64,000 nucleotides of DNA, taken from positions 1,054,001-1,118,000 of the forward strand of contig JAPEIS010000007.1 of assembly GCA_029531795.1 (NCBI GenBank), in the 5' to 3' direction. Made by a program: the position numbers and the translations under genes. Below are positions 1 to 11,879 of this stretch, piece by piece. This stretch comes from Sclerotinia nivalis (lineage: Eukaryota; Ascomycota; Leotiomycetes; Helotiales; Sclerotiniaceae). The number at the start of each line of letters is the position of its first letter. Position 1 is the stretch's first letter. The notes under the pieces were generated by a model that saw only the letters and a list, made by a program, of their open reading frames with translations, did not search any database and had not been told where the DNA came from.

Positions 1-692
1 TAGAGTGTGTATAATATGCATTAAGTGCATGGGAAGGTGTATCAGGACACTGTATATCAGGCAAAACACATTATGAAGCTATAGTTTGGCACTGTGTTTA
101 TTGGGACATGCTGAGGCTTGTGAATATGATTCTCCGGTTATTCCTAAACTCGATTGCCGAGTGGCTATACGAATATCAAGGGAACAGCGGCATAGTTTAT
201 CCTGAGGAACGAGGTGTCTCGAAGACGTGGCATACGGATATTCAGCATCCTAGATCATTTTTAGATCATTGTAATCTCAGGCATGGCAGTCCAATATTCA
301 TCCAGTCAAATCTTGAACATTCAAATATAGTATTCCCAGAAACTCAAAATGCCAAATAAGATGAATATTATGGATCTGGCCATTCAAACATCATATTTTC
401 GGCCAGAAATTCGAAAGATGGTATGATATTGGTTCAATGCAATGAGCTTGGTATTGGTCTATTATATAAGAAGCTTTGAACTGCATCGCAAGTGTTCAAA
501 AGCCAACCCGCCTTTTCACCCCCTCAACTAATTTAATGAAGTTATTTCCCCCCCAAAGATGACAAAAAGCCCAATATATATCCACAAAACACCTCATTGT
601 TATCCTTCAACCCCAATATCCATGAATCCTAAACCGTAAACTATAAGCCATAAACCAACCCTTCTCTTTACTATCATCCTCAATATCAAACG
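1..692. other. Intergenic, no supported gene
   Basis: No reading frame here looks coding. The longest, at 108-359 on the plus strand, is 83 codons of unremarkable composition with no recognisable domain and no neighbouring splice-linked exon. The last 150 bases are the likely 3' untranslated part of the minus-strand zinc-finger gene that ends at 693. Confidence 0.5.
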
Positions 693-1647
693 TCACATTA
701 GAGACAAAGTCATCTCCACCGCTCTAATCTCTCCATTCATCTTCTCCCGTGAAGTACGTAACTCCGCGAGCTTCGCTAGCAGAAAGGCCTTCGCCGGTAA
801 ATTGACATTAGATCCATTTTCCATTTCTACCGGGGTTGGAGCTAGACTCAAGTCTTCCATCTCTTCGTCTTCACATGATGCAGCCCGTGAACCCTGCTTC
901 GTGGTTCTAAGTGTAATCACCGGGCTGTGTGAGTTGGTACCGTGGACTCGCTTTTTATGCTCGGTGAGATTGTCTTTGCGTTTGAAACCCTTAGTGTGAG
1001 CTTTGCAGGTCGTCACGGGACAAAAGAATCGAGGATTACCGTGAACACCTTGGTGGCGTCGGAGGTCTATTGAATTTTTGAAGCCGCGCACTCTGCACCC
1101 TTGTATCGTGCATTTGTGAGGGCGCCGGTCATCTTCCGTATATTGCCTTTGTGAGATTAGCTTTCACTCTCAACAGGAGCCAAGAGGGCATGGCTTACTT
1201 TAGGGTAGTGTCTTGCTTGTCTGCTTGATGTTCTGTGCTAACTTGAAGTAAAGGCGAAGGGTCTGCTTGGGCATCTGGGAGGCTGTTGGTTCTGGCTGAT
1301 ATTAGACTCTTACAATTTCTGTAGTGCTATGCATTTTTGGATCCTAGGACTGGGGTCGCCCATTGGCACGCCGACGTTAGAATACAAAGAAGGCGTACCG
1401 TCCTAAAGGCAGCTGGTGCATGTAAGTAGGGGAATCCAAGTCGCATTGAAATGCCAAAAGTTGGCTAGCGTTCCAAGGGCATTGAGGATCATAATCGAAA
1501 GTAGTGCCGAATTGATGAAATCCCGGAGGCGCGAATTGAGACTCGTCAAATGGCAATGAATCTTTCCAAGTAAGTAATTTAAGTATGGTATTTTAGTAAA
1601 GAATTTAGATGTAACTACGTACCATCAAATCCATTTCCGAAGTCCAT
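693..1647 (-). CDS. C2H2 zinc-finger protein, probable transcription factor (4 exons)
   Basis: Model: exons 1647-1623, 1561-1399, 1318-1199 and 1146-693, giving 253 residues. Introns begin GTACGT, GTACGC and GTAAGC, and the last has a branch-like CTAATC. Phases join cleanly across all three, which supports the model beyond the single long 3' exon. The N-terminal half is acidic and rich in Ser, Gln and Pro (it starts MDFGNGFDDSLPFDE), as in an activation region. The C-terminal half holds two adjacent zinc-finger-like units: RPHKC-x4-C...H-x4-H, then FFCPVTTC...DNLTEHKKRVH. They are spaced like the double C2H2 modules of fungal regulators. The last 60 residues are acidic, then a short helical stretch. 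No neighbour suggests its targets. Start chosen as the first ATG of a short 25-base first exon; the start and the third exon are the least certain parts. Confidence 0.72.
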
Positions 1648-2061
1648 AATGGTTGTCTACAAAAAAGAAACGTCTTAATTTATGAACCGGTTAGGTATAA
1701 TAGTTGCAGGAACATAGGTAAGTAGAACACTACTCCAATTATATAATGAAGCAATGAGAAATCCTCATTTTTCAATGGTCGTGGTTGCACATGTTGATAC
1801 GTGTAAACCATTCTAGGGCTGTGGATAGGGTCCTTATGAAATCCTAGCCTTGTCTTGGAAAAAAACCTTGGAAATCTCCAAGGCGGATTGGAAAGGCGGA
1901 TCGGAAAGGCGGACAGGGTATGAGGCTAAATACGTACAGGTTGCATGTACACTACGGGAAGATGTATACTGTTGGAACGTCATGGGACCAACCTCATAAA
2001 GGGAGCCGTAGAACTAGCGAGTTCTAGCCCCTTCTCCTTTCACATAAATAGTCCCCATTTC
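1648..2061. other. Promoter-side intergenic with short GGAAAGGCGGAT repeats
   Basis: This is the region upstream of the zinc-finger gene. Around 1870-1915 a short motif (GGAAAGGCGGAT / GGATTGGAAAGGCGG) is repeated two to three times in a row. No coding signal is visible. Confidence 0.4.
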
Positions 2062-2397
2062 TCATAGTGTAGCTAGCAAGAATGAAAGACAACAATATAC
2101 TACAATAGTACTATGCAATAGTATCACCGAAGTGATACCAACATATACAATCTTGGAAATCCTGCAGGCATTCTGGTACGACCTCCTGGCAACGTGGCTA
2201 TAGTTGTCACAGGTATAACATTCGAAAGTAGTGCTCCAATTCCTAGAAAGTCGTTCATGATCCACAGAGTTTGGTATTCCTAAGACGAGATGATTTGAGA
2301 GCCACTCGATGATATTGTCCGCAAATTTAGAGTTGACGACATGATCTGGCGCGCTACTCCAAATCAGCAACAAAAACACCCAAACGCAGTCTCTCAT
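2062..2397 (-). CDS. Possible small secreted or membrane protein, unrecognised
   Basis: An ATG-started frame of 111 codons. It opens with a short hydrophobic stretch (MRDCVWVFLLLIWSSA) that could be a signal peptide, carries several cysteines in the middle, and ends with a second hydrophobic segment (about residues 84-110). Size and layout would suit a small secreted or membrane-bound fungal protein. I see no known domain, no repeats and no clear splice partner. The neighbouring DNA is gene-poor and contains a GC-rich tandem repeat. This could equally be a chance reading frame. Confidence 0.22.
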   Translation of the reverse strand: MRDCVWVFLLLIWSSAPDHVVNSKFADNIIEWLSNHLVLGIPNSVDHERLSRNWSTTFECYTCDNYSHVARRSYQNACRISKIVYVGITSVILLHSTIVVYCCLSFLLATL

Positions 2398-3484
2398 ACG
2401 TACCCCGCTAGTAAGCCCATCCCATGGCGATGATATAAGGAATCATTAGTATGCCAAACTATTGAAAAATGGCAGAGTAACAGACATCGATGTAGGAAAC
2501 AAAGGGTGCCGTGGGGGGGGAGTTTGAGCTGTTTAAATAAAATGCACTCCCAGGGAGCCTCTCCCTTTTTTTTTTAGCCAAGGATGGAGATTCTTGATGT
2601 ATTTTTTTTCAGGCAAAAGGCAATCCCACACGTTTTTGTATTAGAGCCCAGCCGCCCTGTTATGCATGCATGCCGCGGCCTCGTTTCCGGGGCTAATGCC
2701 GCCCTGTTATGCATGCCACGGCCTCGTTTCCGGGGCTGATGCGCCCCTCAGAATACACCGGGCGGGAGTTACTGCTAGCGAGCCTGCAGAATACTTGATA
2801 GCTGGGATGAACATTAAAGAATGCCAGCACATCTAAGATTGTCAGGCGTCCGAAGCATATAAGGCTGTAATGAATAATCCTTTCTCATTGGTAAATAGCC
2901 CCGGTAGGTTCGCCCCAAGGCTTAAACGCCATGACATGAATAACAAGAATAACAACAAATCCCTTCCTACTTTGAAGTGTTTGAATACAACGCCGGCATG
3001 TAAGATACAAGCATGGAGGCCAGAGCCTTAAACTTCGACAGAGCTTTTGATGCATATTTCAATCGCGACTAGCGATTTACACACCGGGTGAGCTAAAAGA
3101 TTTGCATTTGGTTGTATGAGATAAAAGTCTGGGCATCTCTGTAGTGCTGATATATATCACTGCAAGTGAGCTTGCGAGGTTAACATGTGGCCTTGTGTGT
3201 AGCTTTTAGAAAGAATGAGGATATGCAAGAAAAAGGATCAGATGTAAGGAAGAACGGTGGGAGTCCAAACTTTGGACTGGCTGCTAATTTTTGAGAGATT
3301 AAACAGCTAAACTGAATCACAATTGAGTTAAATTTGTATTGGTATCTGTCAAATTCTATATCCGAAGCCGTTATAATGCGCCTAAATGCTCTACCATCCT
3401 TAAATTACCATACGCCTTTCCACTATAAAGCAATCCTGAGTGGTACCATGCAATTAAACCATGCAATTATAAAGCATATGAAGT
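2398..3484. other. Intergenic stretch between the small ORF and uricase
   Basis: About 1.1 kb with no convincing frame. It contains a GC-rich tandem duplication at 2651-2740 (listed separately) and homopolymer runs near 2512 and 2568. The part next to 3485 is the uricase 3' flank. Confidence 0.5.
2651..2740. repeat. GC-rich tandem duplication, about 45 bp x 2
   Basis: Two head-to-tail copies of a unit beginning GCCGCCCTGTTATGCATGC and ending CTCGTTTCCGGGGCT. The first copy has an extra ATGC. Composition is clearly more GC-rich than the surrounding DNA. Confidence 0.8.
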
Positions 3485-4501
3485 CTATAGTTTTGGTGAG
3501 GCCGGGGATCTAGTGACGGTGACATTAATAAGTCCATTTGGTCCGGATTGAGGAGCATAAACTTCTGCATCCTTGCCGGTGTTCTTAAGACCCTTATGCC
3601 AGCTGAGATCTGTAGATATGTTAGAAATTTCCTGATTCATGGAGTGCCTCCTGGTTACTTACCAACTTCGAAATAATGCTTGTTGGGTAAAGAATAGTCC
3701 ACTGCCTCGACCTCTGGGACGGTTTCTAGAATAGAATTGCACATCTTGTACATAGTGCTTTGTACAGATGGACTGTCCTCCTCAGCAAATGTCTTCATGG
3801 TGATATTTCTAGCATCATCAAATGCTTTATCAAATTTGGGGATGGCCTCTTTAACAGCGTCCAATCCGGAGAATGTTTTCCAAGCCCAGCCACAGTCAAC
3901 ATCAGTCGACAAAATTCTATCCCAAACCTCGGGGAGCGTAGTATACTCGTCTCTAACGAAGCCGTGGAATTGCGAACCAGTACTCTTCAAAACTAAAAGC
4001 CCAACAATTCCGCTACGGATATCGATGCCCTTTCCTCTCTTGATAACAGCTTCAACATTTCGTGTTTCGTTCCCATCCCTGTAGAATGAATGCGGGTGGG
4101 GTTTGCCATCAATAGTCATTCGTGTCCATCTGTGAGTGATGATTTTGATGTTGGCTGCGGTAAGGTGAGGATAGGTATCGATAAAGTGAGTTCCGAGAAT
4201 GCTAGCAAAAAGCTCAGGTGGAGTAACTGGATGTTCCTTGGCTTTGATATAGACTGTATTCTTCATGGAATCGGTTGCAACCACAACACTGTTGTCGGCT
4301 TTTGTATATCTAGAAAATGTTTAGTTATCAATTTGAGCTGTATTCGATGGGGTATGCAACATACGATACCTCGATAGCACCCTCCAGTAATACACAAACG
4401 GTCATTTCTGTGACTGTTTGAGTTCCGGTTTGTTCATCTCTCTCTACCTTATAGACGCGGACATTATCCTTGCCATATCTTGCTGAAGCTATTGATGACA
4501 T
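3485..4501 (-). CDS. uaZ: Urate oxidase (uricase), peroxisomal
   Basis: Oxidises urate to 5-hydroxyisourate in purine breakdown, normally in peroxisomes, without a cofactor. Exons 4501-4365, 4309-3663 and 3609-3485 give 302 residues, the usual length for the family. The first intron starts GTATGT and the second GTAAGT; phases match. Visible hallmarks: the N-terminal YGKDNVRVYKV with the catalytic lysine (Lys11), VATDSMKNT with the catalytic threonine near residue 58, the double-domain uricase pattern, and LSWHKG with the catalytic histidine near 266. The protein ends SPKL, a PTS1-like tripeptide (PKL) that deviates from the canonical SKL. A TATA-like run on the minus strand at about 4711-4721 lies some 210 bases upstream. 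Neighbours are unrelated, so the gene stands alone rather than in a purine cluster. Confidence 0.97.
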
Positions 4502-6149
4502 GATAAATGATTTGATTTCGATTTGGTGTCGAGAAAGTAGGATGATGCAACAGAAGTGTATGTAAAGCTATGTGCAGTTGATAGTGCTTCAGCTAGTGCT
4601 CTTGTTGAATGCAACGGAGAGACTTGGTATAAATTCGTACGATGTGATTGATGACAAGAATGAGGATAGCAGTTGAACGATCCAACTAAGTCGAGGGGAC
4701 TTCTGCCTCTTTATATATATTCGATTACGGTCGCTAAAGAACCTTAGCGGCGATGAGGTTAGATATTGATCGAGGAGAACGGAGAAGCTCAAGCTATCTG
4801 CAGGAGTCCACCGGGTATGATAGCTACCAGGCGCTGCATCTTGGCTCCATATGCAAGTAGTTGGATCCCAACTTTCATCGGAAGGCGCCGAACGCATGAG
4901 GCCGAGTTGCAGCCTTGTGATGAAACTTTGATTATTGGTCTTCCTTTTACCTAACTAACAGTAGTAACTTTTTGATTGGAAAAAGTCTTCTGCTCTGCGG
5001 GTCTTTTTTGAGAGAGGCATTTAAATTTCGGGATATGAAGAATTTGATGTGATAAAACGTCTCTTTCACATCATTTTGTTCTGTCACATCAAGGAATGGA
5101 AACACAAGGCTGACAAGTACCAACGGGACCGTCCGCCTATACTACCTAGTAAATACAACCAGGTCCGCTCACCTCGTACGATGAAAAGACATACATTCTA
5201 ATCTGATGCCGCTTCAAGAAGAGAAGAAGAAGATCAAACGGCTTCTTAAAAGAGCGACAAGGCGGTTTCATTGTAGAACTTAAGATCTGATAGACGACAT
5301 GCACTTCTTAAAATAGAGTATTGTAATCCTCGTTAGCAAAGGAGTTTCGACTTCCTGGGGTATTTTCGTACATTATTTCGAAGAATGCAGGGCCATGAAG
5401 TAGGAGTCAAAAGGCCAAAATGTTCTTGAAAGGGTGTTAGACATCCTTAGGTAGTCCTCGAGTTAGTGTTGGGGATCTGTTGATATCTATACCTAGTACT
5501 TATTTCAGTATGCCAGTACAATACCCCATTTGTAGTCGAGTAGGTATGTTTATAGAGGATATCCAAGAAGAGGAAATACTTCTACTCCGTATACAAACAC
5601 CCATATGATTTTGATGTGTAGCGGTATTGATGAATGAGGTCTCCATAATAATGTGCGCCGCAGAATAACAAATGCCTGTTAGCGATACTCTTCTTGGTCG
5701 GTTGGTCTGTGGTCTGTGTGAGATATCCCCATCATTTGCGGGAATGGGAGAAGACGGAGAGCATTAAAGGACGAATTGATTTAATGAAACAACTTCAAGA
5801 TCTTGTAAACTTTAGTCGCAATACAATAGAGAAGTTAATTTCCATAATTTCTGACGAGCTGTATGATACTTCTTCTGAAATACAATCTTCATTTATTTTC
5901 TAGCACAGCATTACCTCCAGATTTACTATCTACAACTTTGGTGCCCACATCGACTGTGGAACCTCCAATTATACCACGACAAGCACATATCGCCCACGAA
6001 TTGTTTTTGCTCGGCCGAGATCTATTCACTACAGTCGTATCTCCTATTCCTACATTGGTACTCGGATGACTTCAGTGTCGGTCCCTTAACTGCACCACCT
6101 ATGTCACCCCCCCACGAAGAACGTTGACCCCGACCTCTCGAATGGGCAG
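4502..6149. other. Divergent intergenic region between uricase and the RICTOR-type gene
   Basis: About 1.6 kb holding both promoters. No frame shows domain content; the overlapping short frames near 5694-6069 look like leader or chance sequence. The 240 bases before 6150 may be 5' untranslated sequence of the plus-strand gene: they contain ATG-started frames that stop within a few codons (for example at 6067). Confidence 0.5.
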
Positions 6150-9100
6150 ATGGTTGGACCATCGAGCATTCTGGGTTCGTCTGTGACGACAGCCCAGAAA
6201 AACACATACGCACAACAATATGCTGGAAGGACGAGTTTAGATCAACCTGGTGGTTTACAGCCGCCGGGTCAAAATGGCTCGCGAATGGCCCCAAGCTCAA
6301 CAGCTGCATTTGCGCCTCGTGGCTCCTCTCTTGCACCGTCCCCCGCCCCGGGAAGTTTCAGCTCGACAATGCGTAGCCAAATGCCTATACGGCAGACTTC
6401 GGCCCTCGATACAAATGCTTCGATGGTAAACCAGGAGCGATTAGAGGAAGATGATAATACGAAGTCGGGGAAGATATTGTCGAATTTGCGCGAATCGCTG
6501 AGCAGGGAGATGAAAATAAAGGAGGGAAGTGAGAATATGTTGGAGGCGTTGAATACGAAGAAAGCAAAGCAGACAAAAGAGCAAAGGCAGAGGGTGGAGA
6601 CGGAATTGAATATATCCAACCAGAAGATCAGAGATTTGAGATTCCAAATTACGGAACTGCAAAAGCCTAAACCGCCCACTACTCCTACGCGCAATCGAAT
6701 GGATGCTCTCTTCCAGAGTAATGGTTTAAGATCACCTCAAAGTGCTTCCAAAAGTGTTGGGGGCTCAGAAGCAGCAGATGAGCTCACAGAATCTCCAACA
6801 TATGCGCTGGCCGAAATTCTACAAGCTCTTGAGGTGGAGGGTCTCACTCCGGACTACTACGTTGGTCATGCAAATGATCTGGTTGAGCTCTTCAAGCGTC
6901 ATCCTACCTTGAAGTATGATCTAGTGTGGTCAGTATTTGGCCTGAGAATGCAAGTCATGCTCCTGAGTGGGAGCCGAGAGGTGGTAGCTGCAGGATATCG
7001 TATGACAAGATATGCAATTTCTGATGTTAGCTCTTTACAAAAGATTCGTAGCCTACATACTGATTATCTCGCTGTCGTGTAAGCATCGATCTGGACAATA
7101 TTTACGGTTAATGCTAAAGACTTTTTAGATCACTGATCAAGAAGGGAACTTCTGACGTGGAACGAGAGCAGGCCCTGAAATTTATTCGAGCTTTCCTAGA
7201 TGTCAAAGACGGTATAAAAGAGGTTTCCAGGGCTGTCGTAAGAACTATAGCTTCAGTTGCAGATCATGAGGAGGATCGACTCAAAGCTATCTGCATAGAA
7301 ACACTTGCAGAGATCATGGTCCGCGATCCCGGCCTTGTCGTTGCCTCTGGTGGTCTCAGACCTCTCGCTGATGCTTTAGGTGGTGGTACTTACGAAGCCT
7401 CCGAAAGTTTGACAGCAGCATTTTTGTTTTTGCTTGATTCTCCTCATAGACGTCAATATTTGCGATCAGGTTATGAGCTAGAAATTCTTTTCACCTCTTT
7501 CACTGATTCGCTGTCTGTGAAGGAAGAAATTTTAAAGCAAAACTCAAAAGCTATTTCATATGCTCTGAATTCATGGCCTGGTCTTATGACATTGTCTATG
7601 TACAACTTTAGAGCCATCAAATCACTAGTATCATGCTTAATACTCCCGAATCCCGTTGTACGCGAGACTGTCATAGATTTGTTTTACGGAATCTTGCGCA
7701 TCAAGTCTCCTTTCTGGGCAACCTCTTTCCTCGCTGGCAGACGTCTCACTACATATGGACGAGTTGCAAACCTCAAAACGGCACCATCAAAAGCATCAGC
7801 GCAGCCAGTAACGGAAGACGAGGCATGCGATAAAAGCTTTGTCGATCACTATACAGCGCTTTTACTGGCCGTGTTAATAAACTCCGGCATGGTTGAAGGA
7901 TTGTTACAGGTAACTCGAGATACTGATAATTCGATGTTAAAGCGAAAAACTACTCTACTCATTGGAGAAGTTCTGAAGCTTGCAAGTCAACTACTGCCAT
8001 CAAACTGGAGCGCTGAACTCCAGTTGCTCCCCGGACTATTTGCTGCTGCATCTCAATTCGGAAGCGATGAACGAATCGTGGCCACAAGCACGGTGTATCA
8101 GATTAGCAGTGTGAGTCGGACATTGTACAGATCAGCTCCATCCATCTCGACGACCCTTTCAAACAACAATAGCCATGATAATTTATCCAGCTTGGGAGAT
8201 CAGCCTAAAACTAATCCTAACGTCTCATTTGACGAGACGACATTTAGGCAAATGTTAGTTGAATCTCAAGTTTTAGCTAGCACGAATCCCATTAAGTGGA
8301 AATGGGATATTATCCTGCGAGTTATCGAAGGTCCATTATTGAACGGGAAGCGCCTTGACGAAGCCGTCAAAGCCTCGAAGTTCATAAAAAGAATAATGAG
8401 TTTCTATCGGCCGTTCAAATACAAATTCTCTGAAGTTAGGAACACCAGGATAAATCAGAAATATGTCAAAGTCGGTTGCGCACTTATGCACACTCTCCTT
8501 CAAACAGTAGAAGGAGTTAAATATCTAGCAGACAACAAGCTACTCAGGCAAATTGCGGAATGTCTCGCTCAATGTGATCCGGTAATTTTACCTCCGTTCA
8601 TTATGATAACTTTTATATACTGACAAGAAGCAGACGAGTGGCCTCACCGCTTCCCAACCAACATTTTCGAAGGAAAGACTTTCAGAAACGCTCGCATGCG
8701 GCTATTTTGCTATGCTTGGCACCTTGAGTGGTGACCCCAAAGGGTTGCAAATGCTGGATCGTTGGCGAATGATCAACATGATGTATCACATTATTGATTT
8801 GAAACAACGCCCTGATTTGATCAAGCTACTGTTGTCGAACTTTGACTATAATTTACAAGGACACCCGAGAGTCCTCCTATCCAAGGCCTTGACCGCAGGA
8901 TCTAAGGAGATTCGTATACATGCGACGAATGTCCTGCGTAAGTATTCCAGCCGCGCTCCAGGAACCACCGACTATAAATGGGCAATCGAGCTTCTGGTCA
9001 CTCAATTATATGACCCAGAAGTTGAAGTCTGCGCGACTGCCATCAAGATTCTCGAGGAAGCCTGTAATAGAAAAAGTTATCTCGAATTCATTGTGGAGTG

Positions 9101-10274
9101 TCGTCCAGCTTTAGACCATTTGGGCGAAATCGGTGCTCCTTTATTGCTACGTTTTCTTTCGACTTCGATTGGATATCATTATTTGGACGGACTGGATTAC
9201 ATCAGCAATGAAATGGATGATTGGTTCTTGGGACGAAATGATAGCTACGTCGGAGTTATCGAGGCAAGTTTAGCACGATCCTTTGTAGAAATGCCTGAAG
9301 AATCTTCGCACCGGATGAGTATGGACGAGGATAGCTTTGATATTGAGGCCGAAAACGATACCCAGGTTCCTCCTCACTTTTACAGAGAACTTACTCGCAC
9401 AAAAGAGGGCTGCAAACTTCTTCAAGATAAAGGACATTTTGAAGAATTTGCATCCACGATCCGCGAATATGGTATGCTAGCCGATGATCCCGAGCTCATT
9501 CTCAAAATCAAAGGGTGTCTCTGGGCAGTCGGAAATGTGGGATCCATGGAGCTAGGCGCACCATTCCTAGAGGAATCAGATGTCGTCGAGCAAATCGTCA
9601 AGATTGCCGAAGAACATCAAATCATGAGTTTACGCGGTACCGCATTCTATGTCCTAGGACTTATCTCTCGAAGTAGGCATGGACTTGAGATTCTCTCCGA
9701 ACACGGATGGGACTCCAACACCACCAGCCTAGGCGTCTCCCTCGGCCTCTGCATCCCTCAAAACCTAACCAAATTCTTCTCCTACCAACCTTGGGAACAC
9801 AAAACCATCTCTGACATCATCATCACCAAAGAAGAAAAAATGGAAATCGATCTCGCGCGTATAGATGATGATGAAACTAATCAACGTATCCTGGAACTCG
9901 TCGAGAATCTCGGAAATATGATTTTACATAAAAAGGCTATCGGAGAGTTGATTGCTATCAAAGAAAATAAAGGATATGCATTTAAACAGGTGCCGTTGTT
10001 TAAAAAGGTTATGGTACTGCTGGAGTACCATCACTTCAGACTCCCGATGCGCAGATTCGTTATTGAACTTTTTGAGAAGAGGGTACTGAGGCGTATTGTG
10101 TTGGAAGAAGAAGAGGATGAGGTGGAGATGAGTGAGAGAGACGTGGAGAGAGGGGAGCGGAGAAGCCCACGCAATGAAGAAGATAGTGAGAGTGAGGGTG
10201 TGAGAACGGAACGTCAGAGAAGCGTTACGGATATTGGGGCCGTGGCGAATGTAGCGAATAATGCTTCGATATGA
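6150..10274 (+). CDS. TSC11: TORC2 subunit, RICTOR / Avo3 / Tsc11 (Pianissimo) family
   Basis: Scaffold of TOR complex 2, which controls AGC kinases, actin polarity and membrane stress responses at the plasma membrane. Exons 6150-7078, 7129-8581 and 8634-10274 give 1340 residues, a normal fungal length. Introns are GTAAGC...TTTTTAG and GTAATT...AAGCAG, with phase matching. Domain order: a Pro/Ser-rich N-terminus; an HR1/REM1-like coiled coil at about 105-165; the RICTOR N-terminal armadillo-like region from about 225 to 600 (ALAEILQALEVEGLTP, then PLADALGGGTYEASESL); a middle domain from about 680 (FRQMLVESQVLAS); and C-terminal parts near 1050 (GCKLLQDKGHFEEF) and 1130 (GTAFYVLGLISRSRHGLE). 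The tail is highly charged (EEEEDEVEMSERDVERGER). The start is the first ATG in the long frame; an upstream short exon cannot be excluded. Confidence 0.93.
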
Positions 10275-11879
10275 TATGATGCGATTTGTGGTTCTGAAGA
10301 GTAGGTGGAAGGATGGATGCATCGAAATGTACGACTATGAGAGGAAGGTAGAGAGTGGAGGAGAAGGGAGAAACAGAGAGATGAGATGTGTAAAGTGATG
10401 CATGCATAACACCCCATCTCATCTAACATAAACAAGTATCCAAGACCACTCCTCCCTCGAGTTGAAGTAAAGCTAGCTCCATCGAGGCAGCCTCGTTCTT
10501 TCCCCCTTTAACTAACAGAGGGGTTTCTTTTCATTTCATTTCTTTCCTTTCCTTTGAATCTCTGTACATATTTTTTTTAGCATAGGCATAGGGTGGTGCG
10601 AATGGTTGATTAGGTTGATTACGCTGGCGCGGTTGACAGGATTGGCGTTGGTTGTATAGTGCGAGTAACTTACCTTGCTTACTCGCTTACTTGATTTGGC
10701 ATTTAAGTACACGGATTGGGGAATTGAAGAATGGATGGATGGAAGGATGAAAGGAAGGGAATGATATTATATTTGATTTGATTTGAATTGTAGGGAAGAT
10801 AAGCCAGACAGATACACAGGCAAGGCAGACAAGGTAGACAGACAGACAGACAATAGGATTTGAAAATAAGAATAATGAAAGAGATTTTCATATTGATAAG
10901 TGAGTTTATACATGCTTTATTGGTTTGATTGGTTGATCCTGTGGTGAAATAAATGGGTAAGAAGTTCAGTTCAAGAAACCAATATTCAAGTCCCAATATA
11001 AGTCACAAATCACAAATTCGCATAGAGACAATGGATAGTTTGAATCAGTTTCATAAGTTTCTACCACCTGAAGCCGGCTGGCATGATGAAAAAGAAAAGA
11101 AGCAAAAAACCAATGACAAAAAGTTGATTATAATTGTACAATAAGGTTTTCCGAGCATCCTGCATTCCTCCCCACAAGCTGGGACATCCAACTTCCCTCA
11201 ACACAAATCCACAGCTTTCACAATAGATTTAGCCTGCACCCCCAGAACAGGACAAGTTCCCATGTTCTGTTCCTCCGTGGCACTCGAGATCAACCACCAT
11301 CAGCCAGCCAAGCTACCAGAGAAAAACTTATCACCATTACGCAACCATGAAGCTCCATGCCTTTCTTCGTGAAGTGGACATTGGGCTATCAAGTCGTAAT
11401 GGCGCCAATGCAAAAATAATAAAAACGCAAAATAGTTGTAGCGTAACATTCGTAGACCATTCGTATGGATGCACTGAAGCAAGCCGGTCATCGATCATTA
11501 GAGCCATGTAAAGACGGAAAAAGTATGGACAGAAGAAAGAAAAGCTTTTAGAGGTCGTGTCATGATCGGCAGCCAACCATGCCGCCGTCCAAATTCAACC
11601 CCCGCCAGCCAAAGAAAATTGCAGATAGAAAGCACCCTATTTTGCCCCACGCACCAAATACCGGATAATGCATTAGAAAGATGACCGAAAACAAGATCTG
11701 GTGATAACGGAATGTAGTCTAATGGGTGAAATCTGAGGTATCATAGAGAACAGAATGAGGAACTTTTAAGACACCCGTTTTGAAATAGGCCCCGCCGTAA
11801 ATGCAAGATTAGCCCGCCGTCTATGCACAGAAATTAGAATGCTCCGTTGTATGAAACACTTTTGTTAATGCTCAATGAT
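10275..11879. other. Convergent 3' flanks with simple repeats, no gene
   Basis: The RICTOR-type gene and eIF4G end towards each other across 1.6 kb. The stretch contains GGAT/GGAA-type simple repeats near 10730-10760 and a GACA microsatellite near 10836-10853. No frame appears coding; this is probably two 3' untranslated regions and spacer. Confidence 0.5.
10806..10853. repeat. CAGA/GACA microsatellite
   Basis: An imperfect array of AGAC units that becomes perfect at about 10836-10853. Confidence 0.8.
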
